Origin: Actinopolymorpha cephalotaxi
GTDB taxonomy: Bacteria; Actinomycetota; Actinomycetes; Propionibacteriales; Actinopolymorphaceae
Direction: 5' to 3'
Length of the DNA stretch: 64,000 bases
Assembly (NCBI RefSeq): GCF_013408535.1
Contig: NZ_JACBZA010000001.1
Location: forward strand, 5,726,850-5,790,849
Shown here: positions 21,208-29,841 of the stretch, one piece after another
How positions within the stretch are numbered: position 1 is the stretch's first letter
Layout of the letters: the number at the start of each line of letters is the position of its first letter
The notes under the pieces: model-generated
What the model was told of the DNA's origin: nothing
Databases searched by the model: none
Seen by the model: the letters and a program-made list of their open reading frames with translations, nothing else
Translations under genes and position numbers: made by a program

Positions 21208-23547
21208 ATGCGTGTCGCAGCGATCGTCATCTCCACCGTGATCACCCTGGTCGCGGTCGCGCTGGTCGCGCGCACCGCCGCCTCGATGGTCGGGGTGATC
21301 CGGCTCGGCCAGCCCGCGCCCGGCCGTACCGACCGGCCCGGTCAGCGCTGGCTGACCCTGCTGCGGGAGACGATCGGCCACTCCAGGCTGGCGAAATGGC
21401 GCCTGGTCGGGGTGGCGCACTGGTTCGTGTTCGTCGGCTTCGGCGCGCTCTTCTTCACCCTGGTCACCGCCTACGGCCAGATCTACGCCGGGCCCGCGTG
21501 GGCGCTGCCGGTGGTCGGGCACTGGTGGCCCTACGAGGCCGGGTCCGAACTCATCGCGTTCCTCACCCTCGTGGCGATCCTCACGCTGATGGTGATTCGT
21601 CAGGTCAAGCACCCCCGGCGGCTCGGCCGGGGCAGCAGGTTCGCCGGATCGACGTTCTGGCAGGCCTACTACGTCGAGTGGACGATCGTCGCGATCGCGG
21701 TGTGCATCCTGGTGCTGCGCGGTCTGGAGGGCGCACTGGCCGGTCAGCGCGGATGGAGCATCCACTACCCGATCAGCACGCCGCTGGTCGCAGGCTTCAC
21801 CGGCATGAGCGCGGGCGCGCTGGGCACCGCGATCCTGGCGGTGGCGACGGCCAAGATCGTGGTGTCGATGGCGTGGTTCCTGGTCATCGCGCTGAACGCC
21901 ACCATGGGCGTGGCGTGGCACCGTTTCACCGCGTTCTTCAACGTCTGGTTCAAGCGCGAGGCGGACGGCGGCACGGCGCTCGGCCCGCTGCCGCCGATGC
22001 GTTCGCGGGGTGAGCCGATCGACTTCGAGGACCCCGGCGAGGACGACATCTTCGGTGTCGGCGCGGTCGAGGAGTTCACCTGGAAGGGCCTGCTCGACTT
22101 CACGACCTGCACCGAGTGCGGCCGCTGCCAGTCGCAGTGCCCGGCCTGGAACACCGGCAAGCCGCTGTCACCGAAGTTGCTGGTGACGACGTTGCGCGAC
22201 CACGCGTACGCGAAGGCTCCCTATCTCCAGGCCGGTGAGGAGGCACGCGCCTCCCTGCCCGACGCCGTACGCGCCGAGGGCGAACGGCCGCTGGTCGGCC
22301 CGACCACCGCGAGCGCCGACGGCGCGACCGGTGACGCCGCCACCGGTCACGGCCCGTCCGGCCACGGGATCACGGGTTACGGCGTGGCCGGCGACGGTTC
22401 GGCGACCGCGCTGATCGACCCGGACGTGCTGTGGGGCTGCACCACCTGTGGTGCCTGCGTGGAGCAATGCCCGGTTGACATCGAGCACGTCGACCACGTG
22501 CTGGACCTGCGCCGCAACCAGGTGCTGGTCGAGTCGGAGTTCCCGAGCGAGCTCAACCAACTGTTCAGGGGCCTGGAAAACAAGGGCAATCCGTGGAACA
22601 TGAACCCCTCCGCGCGACTGGACTGGGCGAAGGACCTGCCGTTCGAGGTGCCCGTGCTCGGCGGTGACGTGGACAGCCTGGGCGAAGTGGAGTACCTCTT
22701 CTGGGTCGGGTGCGCCGGCGCCTACGACGACCGCGCGAAGCGGACCACCCGAGCCGTCGCCGAACTGCTGAACATCGCCGGGGTGTCGTTCGCCGTGCTC
22801 GGCCAGGCGGAGACCTGCAGTGGCGACCCCGCCCGGCGCGCGGGCAACGAGTTCGTCTACCAGATGCTCGCCCAGCAGAACGTCGAGACGCTGAAGGAGG
22901 CCGGCGCCACCAAGGCGGTGGTCACCTGCGCGCACTGCTTCAACACCATCAAGAACGAATACCGCCAGCTCGGCCTGGAGCTCGAGGTGGTGCACCACAC
23001 CCAGCTGCTCAACCGGCTGGTGCGGGAGAAGAAGCTGACGCCCGTCGCGGCGGAGCCCGGTGACGGCCCGACCGGCAACGGCTCGGCGGGCCGGCCGATC
23101 ACCTACCACGACCCCTGTTACCTCGGCCGGCACAACCAGGTCTACGAGCCGCCGCGGGAGCTGCTCGGCGCACTGCCCGGGGTCGAGGTACGCGAGATGC
23201 CCCGCAGCGGCAAGGAATCGTTCTGCTGCGGTGCCGGCGGGGGCCGGATGTGGATGGAGGAGCGGATCGGCTCCCGGATCAACCTCAACCGCACCGAGGA
23301 GGCGGTGGCCACCGGCGCGGACCAGATCGCCACCGGCTGCCCGTTCTGCAAGACGATGCTCTCCGACGGACTGACCCAGAAGCAGTCCGAGGGCGCGGCC
23401 CGGGACGAGGTCGAGGTGATCGACGTCGCCCAGCTGCTGCTGGAGTCGGTCCGGCGCGGCACCCTCGCCCCGCGGGCGGCGGACAGTGACGGCGACGGGA
23501 GCCAGGCGGACGGAGACGCGGACGGCGAGGGCGTGACGTCGCGATAG
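21208..23547 (+). CDS. Membrane-bound Fe-S oxidoreductase, EtfD-like (ETF:quinone oxidoreductase type)
   Basis: 779-residue fusion. The N-terminal 240 residues carry about five membrane helices, the first starting at residue 5. Two ferredoxin-type 4Fe-4S motifs follow, CTECGRCQSQCP (about 301) and CTTCGACVEQCP (about 411), then two CCG (heterodisulfide-reductase-like) domains with VGCAGAYD, TCSGDPARR, HDPCYLGRHN and SFCCGAGGGRMWMEE. This is the architecture of mycobacterial Rv0338c/EtfD, which passes electrons from ETF, reduced in fatty acid beta-oxidation, to menaquinone. A Gly/His/Thr-rich insert of about 35 residues lies between the two ferredoxin motifs. GAAGGG precedes the ATG. Confidence 0.88.
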   Translation: MRVAAIVISTVITLVAVALVARTAASMVGVIRLGQPAPGRTDRPGQRWLTLLRETIGHSRLAKWRLVGVAHWFVFVGFGALFFTLVTAYGQIYAGPAWALPVVGHWWPYEAGSELIAFLTLVAILTLMVIRQVKHPRRLGRGSRFAGSTFWQAYYVEWTIVAIAVCILVLRGLEGALAGQRGWSIHYPISTPLVAGFTGMSAGALGTAILAVATAKIVVSMAWFLVIALNATMGVAWHRFTAFFNVWFKREADGGTALGPLPPMRSRGEPIDFEDPGEDDIFGVGAVEEFTWKGLLDFTTCTECGRCQSQCPAWNTGKPLSPKLLVTTLRDHAYAKAPYLQAGEEARASLPDAVRAEGERPLVGPTTASADGATGDAATGHGPSGHGITGYGVAGDGSATALIDPDVLWGCTTCGACVEQCPVDIEHVDHVLDLRRNQVLVESEFPSELNQLFRGLENKGNPWNMNPSARLDWAKDLPFEVPVLGGDVDSLGEVEYLFWVGCAGAYDDRAKRTTRAVAELLNIAGVSFAVLGQAETCSGDPARRAGNEFVYQMLAQQNVETLKEAGATKAVVTCAHCFNTIKNEYRQLGLELEVVHHTQLLNRLVREKKLTPVAAEPGDGPTGNGSAGRPITYHDPCYLGRHNQVYEPPRELLGALPGVEVREMPRSGKESFCCGAGGGRMWMEERIGSRINLNRTEEAVATGADQIATGCPFCKTMLSDGLTQKQSEGAARDEVEVIDVAQLLLESVRRGTLAPRAADSDGDGSQADGDADGEGVTSR

Positions 23548-23551
23548 CGCC

Positions 23552-23618
23552 GGATGACGTCATCCTGACGATATCGACGCTTGACATGGCGTCGCACATG
23601 ACGCCATGATGACGTCAT
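23552..23618. promoter_or_regulatory. Promoter and cluster of palindromic operators for the RHH gene
   Basis: Three palindromes of one type: GGATGACGTCATCC (23552-23565), ATGGCGTC-N6-GACGCCAT (23586-23607) and ATGACGTCAT (23609-23618), the last covering the start codon. TTGACA (23581-23586) and CATGAT (23605-23610) are 18 nt apart and put the transcription start at about 23617, so the mRNA is probably leaderless. The arrangement fits autoregulation by the ribbon-helix-helix protein encoded downstream. Confidence 0.7.
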
Positions 23619-24147
23619 GGAACTCGCACCGTACGTCGACAGCATCCGCCGCGACCTCTCGGTCGCCGCGGAGGTTGCCGGGCAGGAAGCCCGGATCGCC
23701 GCGGAGCGCCTGACGGCCGCGCTGGACGCTGCCGTACGGCTCGCTCTGATGGACGCGCTCTCCACCGCCGCCGAGGAGGTCACCCGCGAGCTCGCACCGG
23801 GCTCGGTCGAGGTGCGCCTGCGCGGCCGCGAGCCGGAGTTCGTCGTCACCCCGCCCCCGAGTGCACACCTTCCGGAGGAGGAGCCGGCGGGACCGCCGTC
23901 GCCTCCGCCGCCGCCCCCGCCCGGCGAGACCGAGCAGGGCACCTCCCGGGTCACCCTGCGACTGCCCGAGTCGCTGAAGACCCGGGCCGAGGAGGCTGCC
24001 GCCCGCGAGGGCGTCTCGGTCAACACCTGGCTGGTCCGCGCGGTGAGCTCGGCCCTCACCGACAGCTCCCCGGGCGGAGGGCCCCGCGGCTCGCGCGGCC
24101 GGTCCGGTCCGCGCGTCGGCAAGCGCGTCACCGGCTGGGTGCGCTAG
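23617..24147 (+). CDS. Ribbon-helix-helix (HicB/Arc-type) DNA-binding protein
   Basis: 176 residues in three parts: an N-terminal Ala-rich helical region (about 1-60), a Pro/Glu-rich linker with a run of seven or more Pro (about 75-110), and a C-terminal RHH segment SRVTLRLPESLKTRAEEAAA..EGVSVNTWLVRAVSSAL typical of antitoxin-like repressors, then a basic tail. No ribosome binding site precedes the ATG and the predicted transcription start falls on it. No toxin gene lies beside it. Related actinobacterial proteins are often annotated as HicB-family antitoxins; here a stand-alone regulator is equally likely. Confidence 0.8.
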   Translation: MELAPYVDSIRRDLSVAAEVAGQEARIAAERLTAALDAAVRLALMDALSTAAEEVTRELAPGSVEVRLRGREPEFVVTPPPSAHLPEEEPAGPPSPPPPPPPGETEQGTSRVTLRLPESLKTRAEEAAAREGVSVNTWLVRAVSSALTDSSPGGGPRGSRGRSGPRVGKRVTGWVR

Positions 24148-24179
24148 CGCCGGCCCGGCCGGCCGACCGACGAACCACC

Positions 24180-24218
24180 GCGGCTCAGGGCCACCCAACC
24201 CCCACAGCCCTGAGCCGC
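24180..24218 (+). terminator. Terminator-like hairpin after the RHH gene
   Basis: Perfect 12-bp arms GCGGCTCAGGGC (24180-24191) and GCCCTGAGCCGC (24207-24218), 15-nt loop, 33 bp past the stop. Confidence 0.7.
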
Positions 24219-24284
24219 GCGGCGCCCGAGATGCGGGTGCCCAGCACATCTCCTTCACTCACCAGCTCACTCCCAGGAGCCAGC

Positions 24285-25133
24285 ATGCCTACTTTCGCCA
24301 CCCCTGAGCCCGTCAACCTGCGACTGCGCGTCCAGTCCGGCGAGATCCTCATCGAGGCCTCCGACCGCGCCGACACCGAGGTCGAGGTCCGCCCGTACAA
24401 CTCGAACAAGCCCGCCGACACCGAGGCGGCGCAACACACGCTCGTGGAGCAGCGCGACGGCTCGGTCGTGGTCGAGTCGCCCGACGGCAACGAGTACGGC
24501 CGGCTCGGCCGCTCCGGCGCCCTCTACGTACGCGTCGCCCTGCCGACCGGCTCGCACCTGCGGGGCACCAAGGCATCCGCGGACCTGCGGGCGGTCGGCC
24601 GGCTGGGGGACGTCAACCTCACCACCGCCTCCGGCGACGTCGAACTCCAGGAGGTCGGCGAGCTGGAGATCCAGACCGCGAGCGGGGACGTCACCTGCCG
24701 GCGGGTGGACGGCGCCGCGAAGGTGCAGAGCGCGTCCGGCGACGTCACCCTTGGCGAGGTCGGTGGTGACCTGCAGGTGGCCAGCGCCTCCGGCGACCTC
24801 GACCTCGGCCCGGTCGGCGGGAACGTCCGCGTGCACACCGCGTCCGGCGACACGACGGTCGCCGTCGCGGGCGGCTCGGTCGAGGCCCGGTCCGCGTCCG
24901 GCGATGTCTCGCTGCCCAGCGTCCGCCGTGGCCAGGTCTCGGTGGAAACCGCTTCCGGAGACGTCACCGTCGGCATCGTCGCCGGAGTGGCCGCCTGGCT
25001 GGACGTGTCCTCGCTGTCCGGTGACGTGCACTCCGCCCTCGACGACGCCGGCGAGCCCGGCGAGGGTGACGAGTCCGTCGAGCTCCGCGCCCGGACCCTC
25101 AGCGGGGACGTCTCGATCGTCCGCGCCCGCTGA
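24285..25133 (+). CDS. DUF4097-family beta-repeat protein
   Basis: 282 residues with no signal peptide or membrane helix. Nine repeats of about 20 residues, each with (A/L)SGD(V/L/T), run from residue 105 to the end and predict a right-handed beta-solenoid (DUF4097/adhesin-like fold). The N-terminal 100 residues form a separate beta-rich part. The ATG at 24285 follows AGGAG; an upstream ATG at 24231 gives an unlikely N-terminus. Two small genes follow in the same direction, probably one transcript. Cellular role unknown. Confidence 0.85.
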   Translation: MPTFATPEPVNLRLRVQSGEILIEASDRADTEVEVRPYNSNKPADTEAAQHTLVEQRDGSVVVESPDGNEYGRLGRSGALYVRVALPTGSHLRGTKASADLRAVGRLGDVNLTTASGDVELQEVGELEIQTASGDVTCRRVDGAAKVQSASGDVTLGEVGGDLQVASASGDLDLGPVGGNVRVHTASGDTTVAVAGGSVEARSASGDVSLPSVRRGQVSVETASGDVTVGIVAGVAAWLDVSSLSGDVHSALDDAGEPGEGDESVELRARTLSGDVSIVRAR

Positions 25134-25200
25134 GCCGCGCCACCCGCTTCCTGACCAGCAACTTCCGAAGATTCACCGACTCCGCCGCGAGAGGCGCACC

Positions 25201-25410
25201 ATGAACGACCACTACCTCCACCACGTCGCCCGGCAGCGCACCGAAGCCGTCCTCGCCGAACGCCGTACCGACCAGCTCGCGGCTCGCCTGCGCACGGCCG
25301 GGGGCACCACCCCCGGCCCGGCGCGGCGCGAGGTGGCCGGCCTGCTGCACCGGCTGGCCGACCGCATCGCTCCGGCCACGGCGCAGCGCCCGGCACTACC
25401 CCTCACCTGA
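25201..25410 (+). CDS. Small protein of unknown function (69 aa)
   Basis: Starts MNDHYLHHVARQRTEAVLAE and ends in a helix with GLLHRLADRIAP. Charged, soluble, predicted helical. GAGAGG lies upstream of the ATG, 67 nt after the DUF4097 gene. It resembles the next gene in its N-terminal Y..A.QR.AE pattern and C-terminal LADR(I/L).P motif, so the two are probably paralogues. No known domain recognised. Confidence 0.6.
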   Translation: MNDHYLHHVARQRTEAVLAERRTDQLAARLRTAGGTTPGPARREVAGLLHRLADRIAPATAQRPALPLT

Positions 25411-25494
25411 TCCGTTCAGCCGGCGCAGTGCCCGCCGCCACCCGCGCCGGCACTCCCCTCGAAGCCGCACATCCCCCGAAACGGAGCGCGCACC

Positions 25495-25728
25495 ATGAGC
25501 ACCTTCCCGACGTACGAACTCGCACAGCAGCGCCAGGCCGAACTCCGCGCCCTCGCCGACAGGCACCACAAGACGACGCCCCTCCGCACCGCGGGCAGTC
25601 CCACGATTCGCCCGTGGTTCGCCCGGGTCCTACGCGGGCTCGCCGACCGGTTGGAGCCGATGGGACACCCCCGCACGCAGCGCCGGATGACGTTGCCGGC
25701 GCAACGCCTGGCCCGCCCGTCCGGTTAG
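25495..25728 (+). CDS. Small protein of unknown function (77 aa), paralogue of the preceding one
   Basis: Starts MSTFPTYELAQQRQAELRAL and contains FARVLRGLADRLEPMG. The same layout as its neighbour: N-terminal Gln/Arg-rich helix, short linker, C-terminal amphipathic helix with LADR. GGAG precedes the start. Function unknown. Confidence 0.6.
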   Translation: MSTFPTYELAQQRQAELRALADRHHKTTPLRTAGSPTIRPWFARVLRGLADRLEPMGHPRTQRRMTLPAQRLARPSG

Positions 25729-25743
25729 GGCGTGTCCTGCGGA

Positions 25744-26625
25744 TCAGGCGCGCGGAAGCTCGACCAGGGCCTGGACCGGCCAGTGGTCGGAGGCCCACCG
25801 GCCGTCGAGGGTGAAGGTGTTGACCGCCGCGACCGGGACCCGCACGCCAGGACGGGTGAGGATCCAGTCGATGCGGTCGCCACCCACCTCCGGCGGCTGG
25901 TAGCCGTGGAACGTCGCGTACGGCGGTGAGAGACGCTCGTCGGCGGCGGTCCAGGTGTCCACCAGTCCGGCCTTCCCGACCAGGGTGGCGTACGGCTCGG
26001 ATGCCTCGGCCGCGACGTTGAAGTCGCCGGTCACCAGCACCGGCAGGTCGGCGTCGAACTCGCCCAGCCGCTCGGCGACGAGTTCGGCGCCGCGGCGCTG
26101 CGCCTCGTCCACGGCGTGGTCGAGGTGGGTGTTGAGAACCACGAACGTCACGCCCGTCGACCGGTCGCGAAAGCGCACCCAGGTCGCCATCCGGACCACC
26201 TGGTTGCCCCAGGACGACGAACCCACCAGGTTGGGCTGGTCGGAGAGCCAGAAGTGGTCGAACTCACGGGGTTCGAGCCGGGAGGCGTCGAAGAACACGG
26301 CCATGAACTCGCCGCGACTGCCGCCCTCCCGCCCGGTGCCGATCCAATCGTACTCGGCGGGCAACGCCCCGGCCACCTCGCGTAGCTGCTGGTAGAGGCC
26401 TTCCTGGGTGCCGATCACCGTCGGCAGCTCGGCCCGGAGGAGGGCACGGTTGGCGGCCCGGCGTTCGGGCCACGGGTCGGTTCCGTCGCCGACGGCGTTG
26501 CGCAGGTTGAACGACATCACCTGCAGGTGGGGCGGCGCGGCGTGGCCGACCAGCGGCGTGGACTGGGTGTCAGTTTCCGGCTGCAACACGGTGCCACTGT
26601 GGCCCAGATCGGGCGGCGCCGCCAC
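25744..26625 (-). CDS. Endonuclease/exonuclease/phosphatase (EEP) family protein
   Basis: Metal-dependent phosphodiesterase or nuclease fold of up to 293 residues. Motifs: MSFNLRNA (metal-site Asn), IGTQEGLYQQL (Glu), NTHLDHAVDEAQRRGAE, VTGDFNVAAEA (catalytic Asp/Asn), DRIDWILT and SDHWPV (catalytic His). No signal peptide. Close relatives act on nucleic acids, phosphoinositides or sphingomyelin, and the substrate cannot be read from the sequence. The GTG at 26625 gives a 36-residue leader before the domain, and an internal start is possible. Confidence 0.85.
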   Translation of the reverse strand: MAAPPDLGHSGTVLQPETDTQSTPLVGHAAPPHLQVMSFNLRNAVGDGTDPWPERRAANRALLRAELPTVIGTQEGLYQQLREVAGALPAEYDWIGTGREGGSRGEFMAVFFDASRLEPREFDHFWLSDQPNLVGSSSWGNQVVRMATWVRFRDRSTGVTFVVLNTHLDHAVDEAQRRGAELVAERLGEFDADLPVLVTGDFNVAAEASEPYATLVGKAGLVDTWTAADERLSPPYATFHGYQPPEVGGDRIDWILTRPGVRVPVAAVNTFTLDGRWASDHWPVQALVELPRA

Positions 26626-26683
26626 CTCTGGCCGGCGACCGCGGCCAGGATCGGGCTGGACAAACGGTCTGCAGTACGACCCG

Positions 26684-28780
26684 TCAGCCGTCGGCGGGGC
26701 GGGGCCGCGGCACGAGCGGGCCGGGCTGCCGCTCGGCCCGCTGCTTCACCCCGTACAACATCGCCCGGTCCATCACGACGCTGATCGGCTCCAGCAGACT
26801 CGGCCCGAACGTCAGCCGGGTGAGCAGGTCCTCGGAGGAGTCCGCACGGAACCTGCTGAGGAACCTCGTCCGCCGCGCGTTCAGCGGTTCGACGGCGAAC
26901 AGCCAGGTGGCCCGCGCCCACGGCCGGCCCTCCGCGCGCGCGGTCTCGTCGTCCACGTACGCCACAAACGACCGGCCCGGTGAGACCGTCACCAGCCGCA
27001 GCGGCGCCACCTGGGGATGGACGAGGAGTTCGCCGCCCTCCTCCGCGGTCCACTCCGCGTGCAGCGTCTCGGCGTTGCGGATCCGGCAGCCGACGAGGTT
27101 CTCCAGCCACTGGTAGCTGTAGAAGCCGGCCCGGTCGGCGCCGATCTGCTGCACCCACGGCCACACGCGTTCCACCGGCGCGTTGATCTCGATCGCGTGG
27201 GTGAAGCCCCATCGCGGCTCCGGGATCAGGTGGTCGCCGGGGTAGGTCCGGTCGCGCCTGGCCGCCGGGTCGTCGTCGAGCCCCCAGGTACGCCGGCGCC
27301 CGCGCAGGAACGGCGTCGCCACGCCGGCCGCCATCCGGGTCGCGGCGCCCAGGCCGGCGGTGACGTCGCGCCAGTCGTCGCGGGGCAGGCGTCCTTCCGC
27401 GCGGGCGGCGAGCCGGCGCAGCTGGTGGTTCTGGGCCAGGTGGTGCAGCGGGCTGATCCAGCGGGTGTGCAGCTGCCCGCGTGCGCCGAACGCCATCCGC
27501 AGCCGCGCGGTCAGCCGGGTGGTGTCGTCGTCGAGGGGTTCGAGGACGAACGCCCAGGTCGCCTGCCAGAAGCGTTCCGGTCTCGTGGCGGCGAACGGCA
27601 ACTGCGTGTTGCTCAGCCGGTCGACGAGGCCGCCGAGCACGAGGACCCGGGCAGGGTGCAGGACGAGTACGTCGAACCCCGCCCCGCCGTCCGGTGTCGC
27701 CGGGATCAGGTCGCCGACCCGCAGGTCCTGAAACTCCGGGTGCAGCTCCCGGGCGCTGCGCCGGCCGGCGTTGCCGAGGAGGTCGAGGCTGTAGAAGCCG
27801 GCCCGGCCGGTGCCCATCTGCATCAGCCACGGCCAGATCGTCGTCGGGCGGGCGTCGATGGTCACCTCCTGGGTCAGCTGGCCGTCGGCGTCGGGGATGA
27901 GCTCGTCGCCGGGCAGGGCGCGGGCGGCGTCGGGGGCCCGCCGGGGCTTCGCGGGGTGTTGGTGTTGCCTGGTCAGCCGGCGGGCAAGTCCGCCCGCCGC
28001 CGTGCCGGCCGCCGCGCTCGCCGCGCCCACGGCGGCGCTCAGTCCGCGCCGTCCGCCGCCGGCCTCCGCGAGTTCGCGCGCCGTACGGTCTTCTGCCGTA
28101 CGACCCTCTGCCGTACGACCTCCGGCCTCGTCGCGCAGCTCGTCGGTGCCCAGCTCGGCGTCGGTGCCCAGCTCGGCGCCGACCATCGCCTCCGTACCTG
28201 CCTCCTCCGCCGGGCCGTGCGCCCGGCCGAGGCCCGCCATCATCCGCCGGCGCAGCAGCCGTGACCCGGGGCCGAAGACCCGCAGGTACCGCCGGAACCG
28301 CCGCCAGGTGGCCGGGTCGGTCGCGTCCGCCCGTACCTCCAACGTCACCCGGGTCGCGTGCTCACCCAGCGGCACCAGCCGCAGCGCCCACGCCGCCTTG
28401 ACGAAGCCGGGCTGGTCGAACTCCATGAACGCCTTCGCCGACGGCACCTCGACCAGCGCGACCCGTGCCCGCCACACCCTGCCGATCGCGCCGACGACCA
28501 TCTCGTGCGGACTGTCCTCGGAGAGCACCTGGACGCCGGGTTCCCGCATCGGCGTTCCCAGGCGTTCGGGCATCCGGCGCAGCGAGGAAAGTGCCCGGAC
28601 CAGCCGGGAGTGGGCGAAGAGGTCGCCGTGCCGGATCACTTCCCAGGCGTCCTCGGGGGAAAGTGCGAGGTCCACCGTGTCGATCTCGACCATCCGGGCC
28701 GCCGGCAGCATCCGGTCCAGTGCCGTTGCCAGCTGTGCCTTGGTGGGGCGCTTGGTCTTCGCGCGGGTGGCGCCGGGCAT
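26684..28780 (-). CDS. Triple SRPBCC (START-like) domain protein
   Basis: 698-residue soluble protein with three ligand-binding-type SRPBCC domains: about 20-200, 285-465 and 510-690. Domains 2 and 3 are clear duplicates: GDELIPDADG..IWPWLMQMGTGRAGFYSLDLLGN against GDHLIPEPRW..VWPWVQQIGADRAGFYSYQWLEN. Domain 1 is more distant. A Thr/Glu/Arg repeat linker (GRTAEGRTAEDRTAREL) joins 1 and 2. The ATG at 28780 follows GGAGGTT; the open frame upstream of it looks spurious. The usual form of this family is one domain of about 170-200 residues. Function unknown; hydrophobic ligand binding is inferred from the fold. Confidence 0.82.
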   Translation of the reverse strand: MPGATRAKTKRPTKAQLATALDRMLPAARMVEIDTVDLALSPEDAWEVIRHGDLFAHSRLVRALSSLRRMPERLGTPMREPGVQVLSEDSPHEMVVGAIGRVWRARVALVEVPSAKAFMEFDQPGFVKAAWALRLVPLGEHATRVTLEVRADATDPATWRRFRRYLRVFGPGSRLLRRRMMAGLGRAHGPAEEAGTEAMVGAELGTDAELGTDELRDEAGGRTAEGRTAEDRTARELAEAGGGRRGLSAAVGAASAAAGTAAGGLARRLTRQHQHPAKPRRAPDAARALPGDELIPDADGQLTQEVTIDARPTTIWPWLMQMGTGRAGFYSLDLLGNAGRRSARELHPEFQDLRVGDLIPATPDGGAGFDVLVLHPARVLVLGGLVDRLSNTQLPFAATRPERFWQATWAFVLEPLDDDTTRLTARLRMAFGARGQLHTRWISPLHHLAQNHQLRRLAARAEGRLPRDDWRDVTAGLGAATRMAAGVATPFLRGRRRTWGLDDDPAARRDRTYPGDHLIPEPRWGFTHAIEINAPVERVWPWVQQIGADRAGFYSYQWLENLVGCRIRNAETLHAEWTAEEGGELLVHPQVAPLRLVTVSPGRSFVAYVDDETARAEGRPWARATWLFAVEPLNARRTRFLSRFRADSSEDLLTRLTFGPSLLEPISVVMDRAMLYGVKQRAERQPGPLVPRPRPADG

Positions 28781-28953
28781 CGCAACCTCCGGCTTCGGCG
28801 GCCCCGGACCCGAGTCCTCCCAGGCGGCACGTCGGCAGCCCGGGATGCACCCCCGGCCGCAGGACGGCGGACGGTCCCTTTCTCGCAGAATGTGTCCGCG
28901 AGGACCGCCGGAGTAGGGGACAGAAGCCCTAGCTGGCGGGCCGTCCGCCAGGC
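28781..28953. other. Intergenic region between dcd and the triple SRPBCC gene
   Basis: 173 bp of GC-rich DNA. No terminator or gene that I can support. Confidence 0.4.
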
Positions 28954-29529
28954 TCAGATGTCGGCGCGGTGGAAATTCCGGTACGACCTGGACGGAGTCG
29001 GGCCGCGCTGGTCCTGGTATCGGGAGCCGTAGCGCTCGGAGCCGTAGGGCTGCTCCGCCGGCGAGCTGAGCCGGAAGAAACACAGCTGGCCGATCTTCAT
29101 CCCGGGCCAGAGCTTGATCGGCAGCGTGGCGACGTTGGACAGCTCGAGCGTCACGTGCCCGGAGAAGCCGGGGTCGATCCAGCCCGCCGTGGAGTGCGTG
29201 AGCAGGCCGAGCCGGCCGAGGCTGGACTTGCCCTCCAGCCGGGCGGCGACGTCGTCGGGCAGCGTGATCACTTCGTACGTCGAGGCCAGCACGAACTCGC
29301 CCGGGTGCAGGATGAACGCCTCGCCCTTCTCGCACTCGACCTGGCGGGTCAGGTCGGGCTGCTCCTCGGCCGGGTCGATGTGGGGGTATCGGTGGTTCTC
29401 GAACACCCGGAAGTAGCGGTCCATGCGTACGTCCACACTGGACGGCTGGACGAACTCGGGCTCGAACGGGTCGAGGACCACCCGGCCCTTGTCGAGCTCG
29501 ATGCGGATGTCGCGGTCGGAGAGCAGCAC
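28954..29529 (-). CDS. dcd: dCTP deaminase
   Basis: 191-residue trimeric enzyme of the dCTP deaminase/dUTPase family. [12 protein letters not shown] start, [49 protein letters not shown] (active-site loop with catalytic Glu) and [11 protein letters not shown]. In many actinobacteria this enzyme is bifunctional, making dUMP directly from dCTP; that cannot be decided here. Adjacent to and divergent from tRNA-Gly. Confidence 0.96.
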   Translation of the reverse strand: MLLSDRDIRIELDKGRVVLDPFEPEFVQPSSVDVRMDRYFRVFENHRYPHIDPAEEQPDLTRQVECEKGEAFILHPGEFVLASTYEVITLPDDVAARLEGKSSLGRLGLLTHSTAGWIDPGFSGHVTLELSNVATLPIKLWPGMKIGQLCFFRLSSPAEQPYGSERYGSRYQDQRGPTPSRSYRNFHRADI

Positions 29530-29654
29530 GCAGGCAACCTACCGAACCCCGGATCGGCGGGAGGACATGCCGTCGGCGGCACGCCGGGGATGGGTAGTAT
29601 TCTGAGCGCTCGTCGCCTTCGTGGCGGCGGGTGCCGCCTCACCGGCGGCGCGCT

Positions 29655-29728
29655 GCGGGTGTAGTTCAATGGCAGAACATCAGCTTCCCAAGCTGACAGT
29701 GCGGGTTCGATTCCCGTCACCCGCTCCA
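29655..29728 (+). tRNA. tRNA-Gly (anticodon CCC)
   Basis: Full cloverleaf: acceptor GCGGGTG paired with CACCCGC, D arm with GTTCAATGGCAGAAC, anticodon stem around the loop TTCCCAA (anticodon CCC), T arm GCGGGTTCGATTCCCGT, discriminator T at 29725 and CCA encoded at 29726-29728. Its last 45 bp are repeated at 31290 and 32455, which marks it as an integration site. Confidence 0.97.
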
Positions 29729-29729
29729 C
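29685..29729 (+). repeat. attachment-site repeat copy 1 (inside tRNA-Gly)
   Basis: 45-bp block from the anticodon loop to the encoded CCA plus one base. Identical to copy 3 at 32455-32499 and one base different from copy 2. Integrating elements commonly use this half of a tRNA gene as attB. Confidence 0.9.
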
Positions 29730-29744
29730 AGCACCAACCACGAC

Positions 29745-29787
29745 AAAGCCCCAGGTCAGGGACCATGATCCCTCCGCCTCGGGCTTT
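29745..29787 (+). terminator. Terminator downstream of tRNA-Gly
   Basis: AAAGCCC (29745-29751) pairs with GGGCTTT (29781-29787); an inner AGGGA/TCCCT stem lies between. A closely similar element without a tRNA occurs at 36181-36225. Confidence 0.75.
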
Positions 29788-29841
29788 CCCACATCTACAG
29801 CCTCTGCTACCAGAAGCGGTCCGTGTGCCATCCACGTGCCA

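Noticed and set aside
23617-24147. Toxin-antitoxin operon
   Set aside because: The RHH protein looks antitoxin-like, but no HicA, RelE, PIN or other toxin is next to it, and a terminator follows directly.
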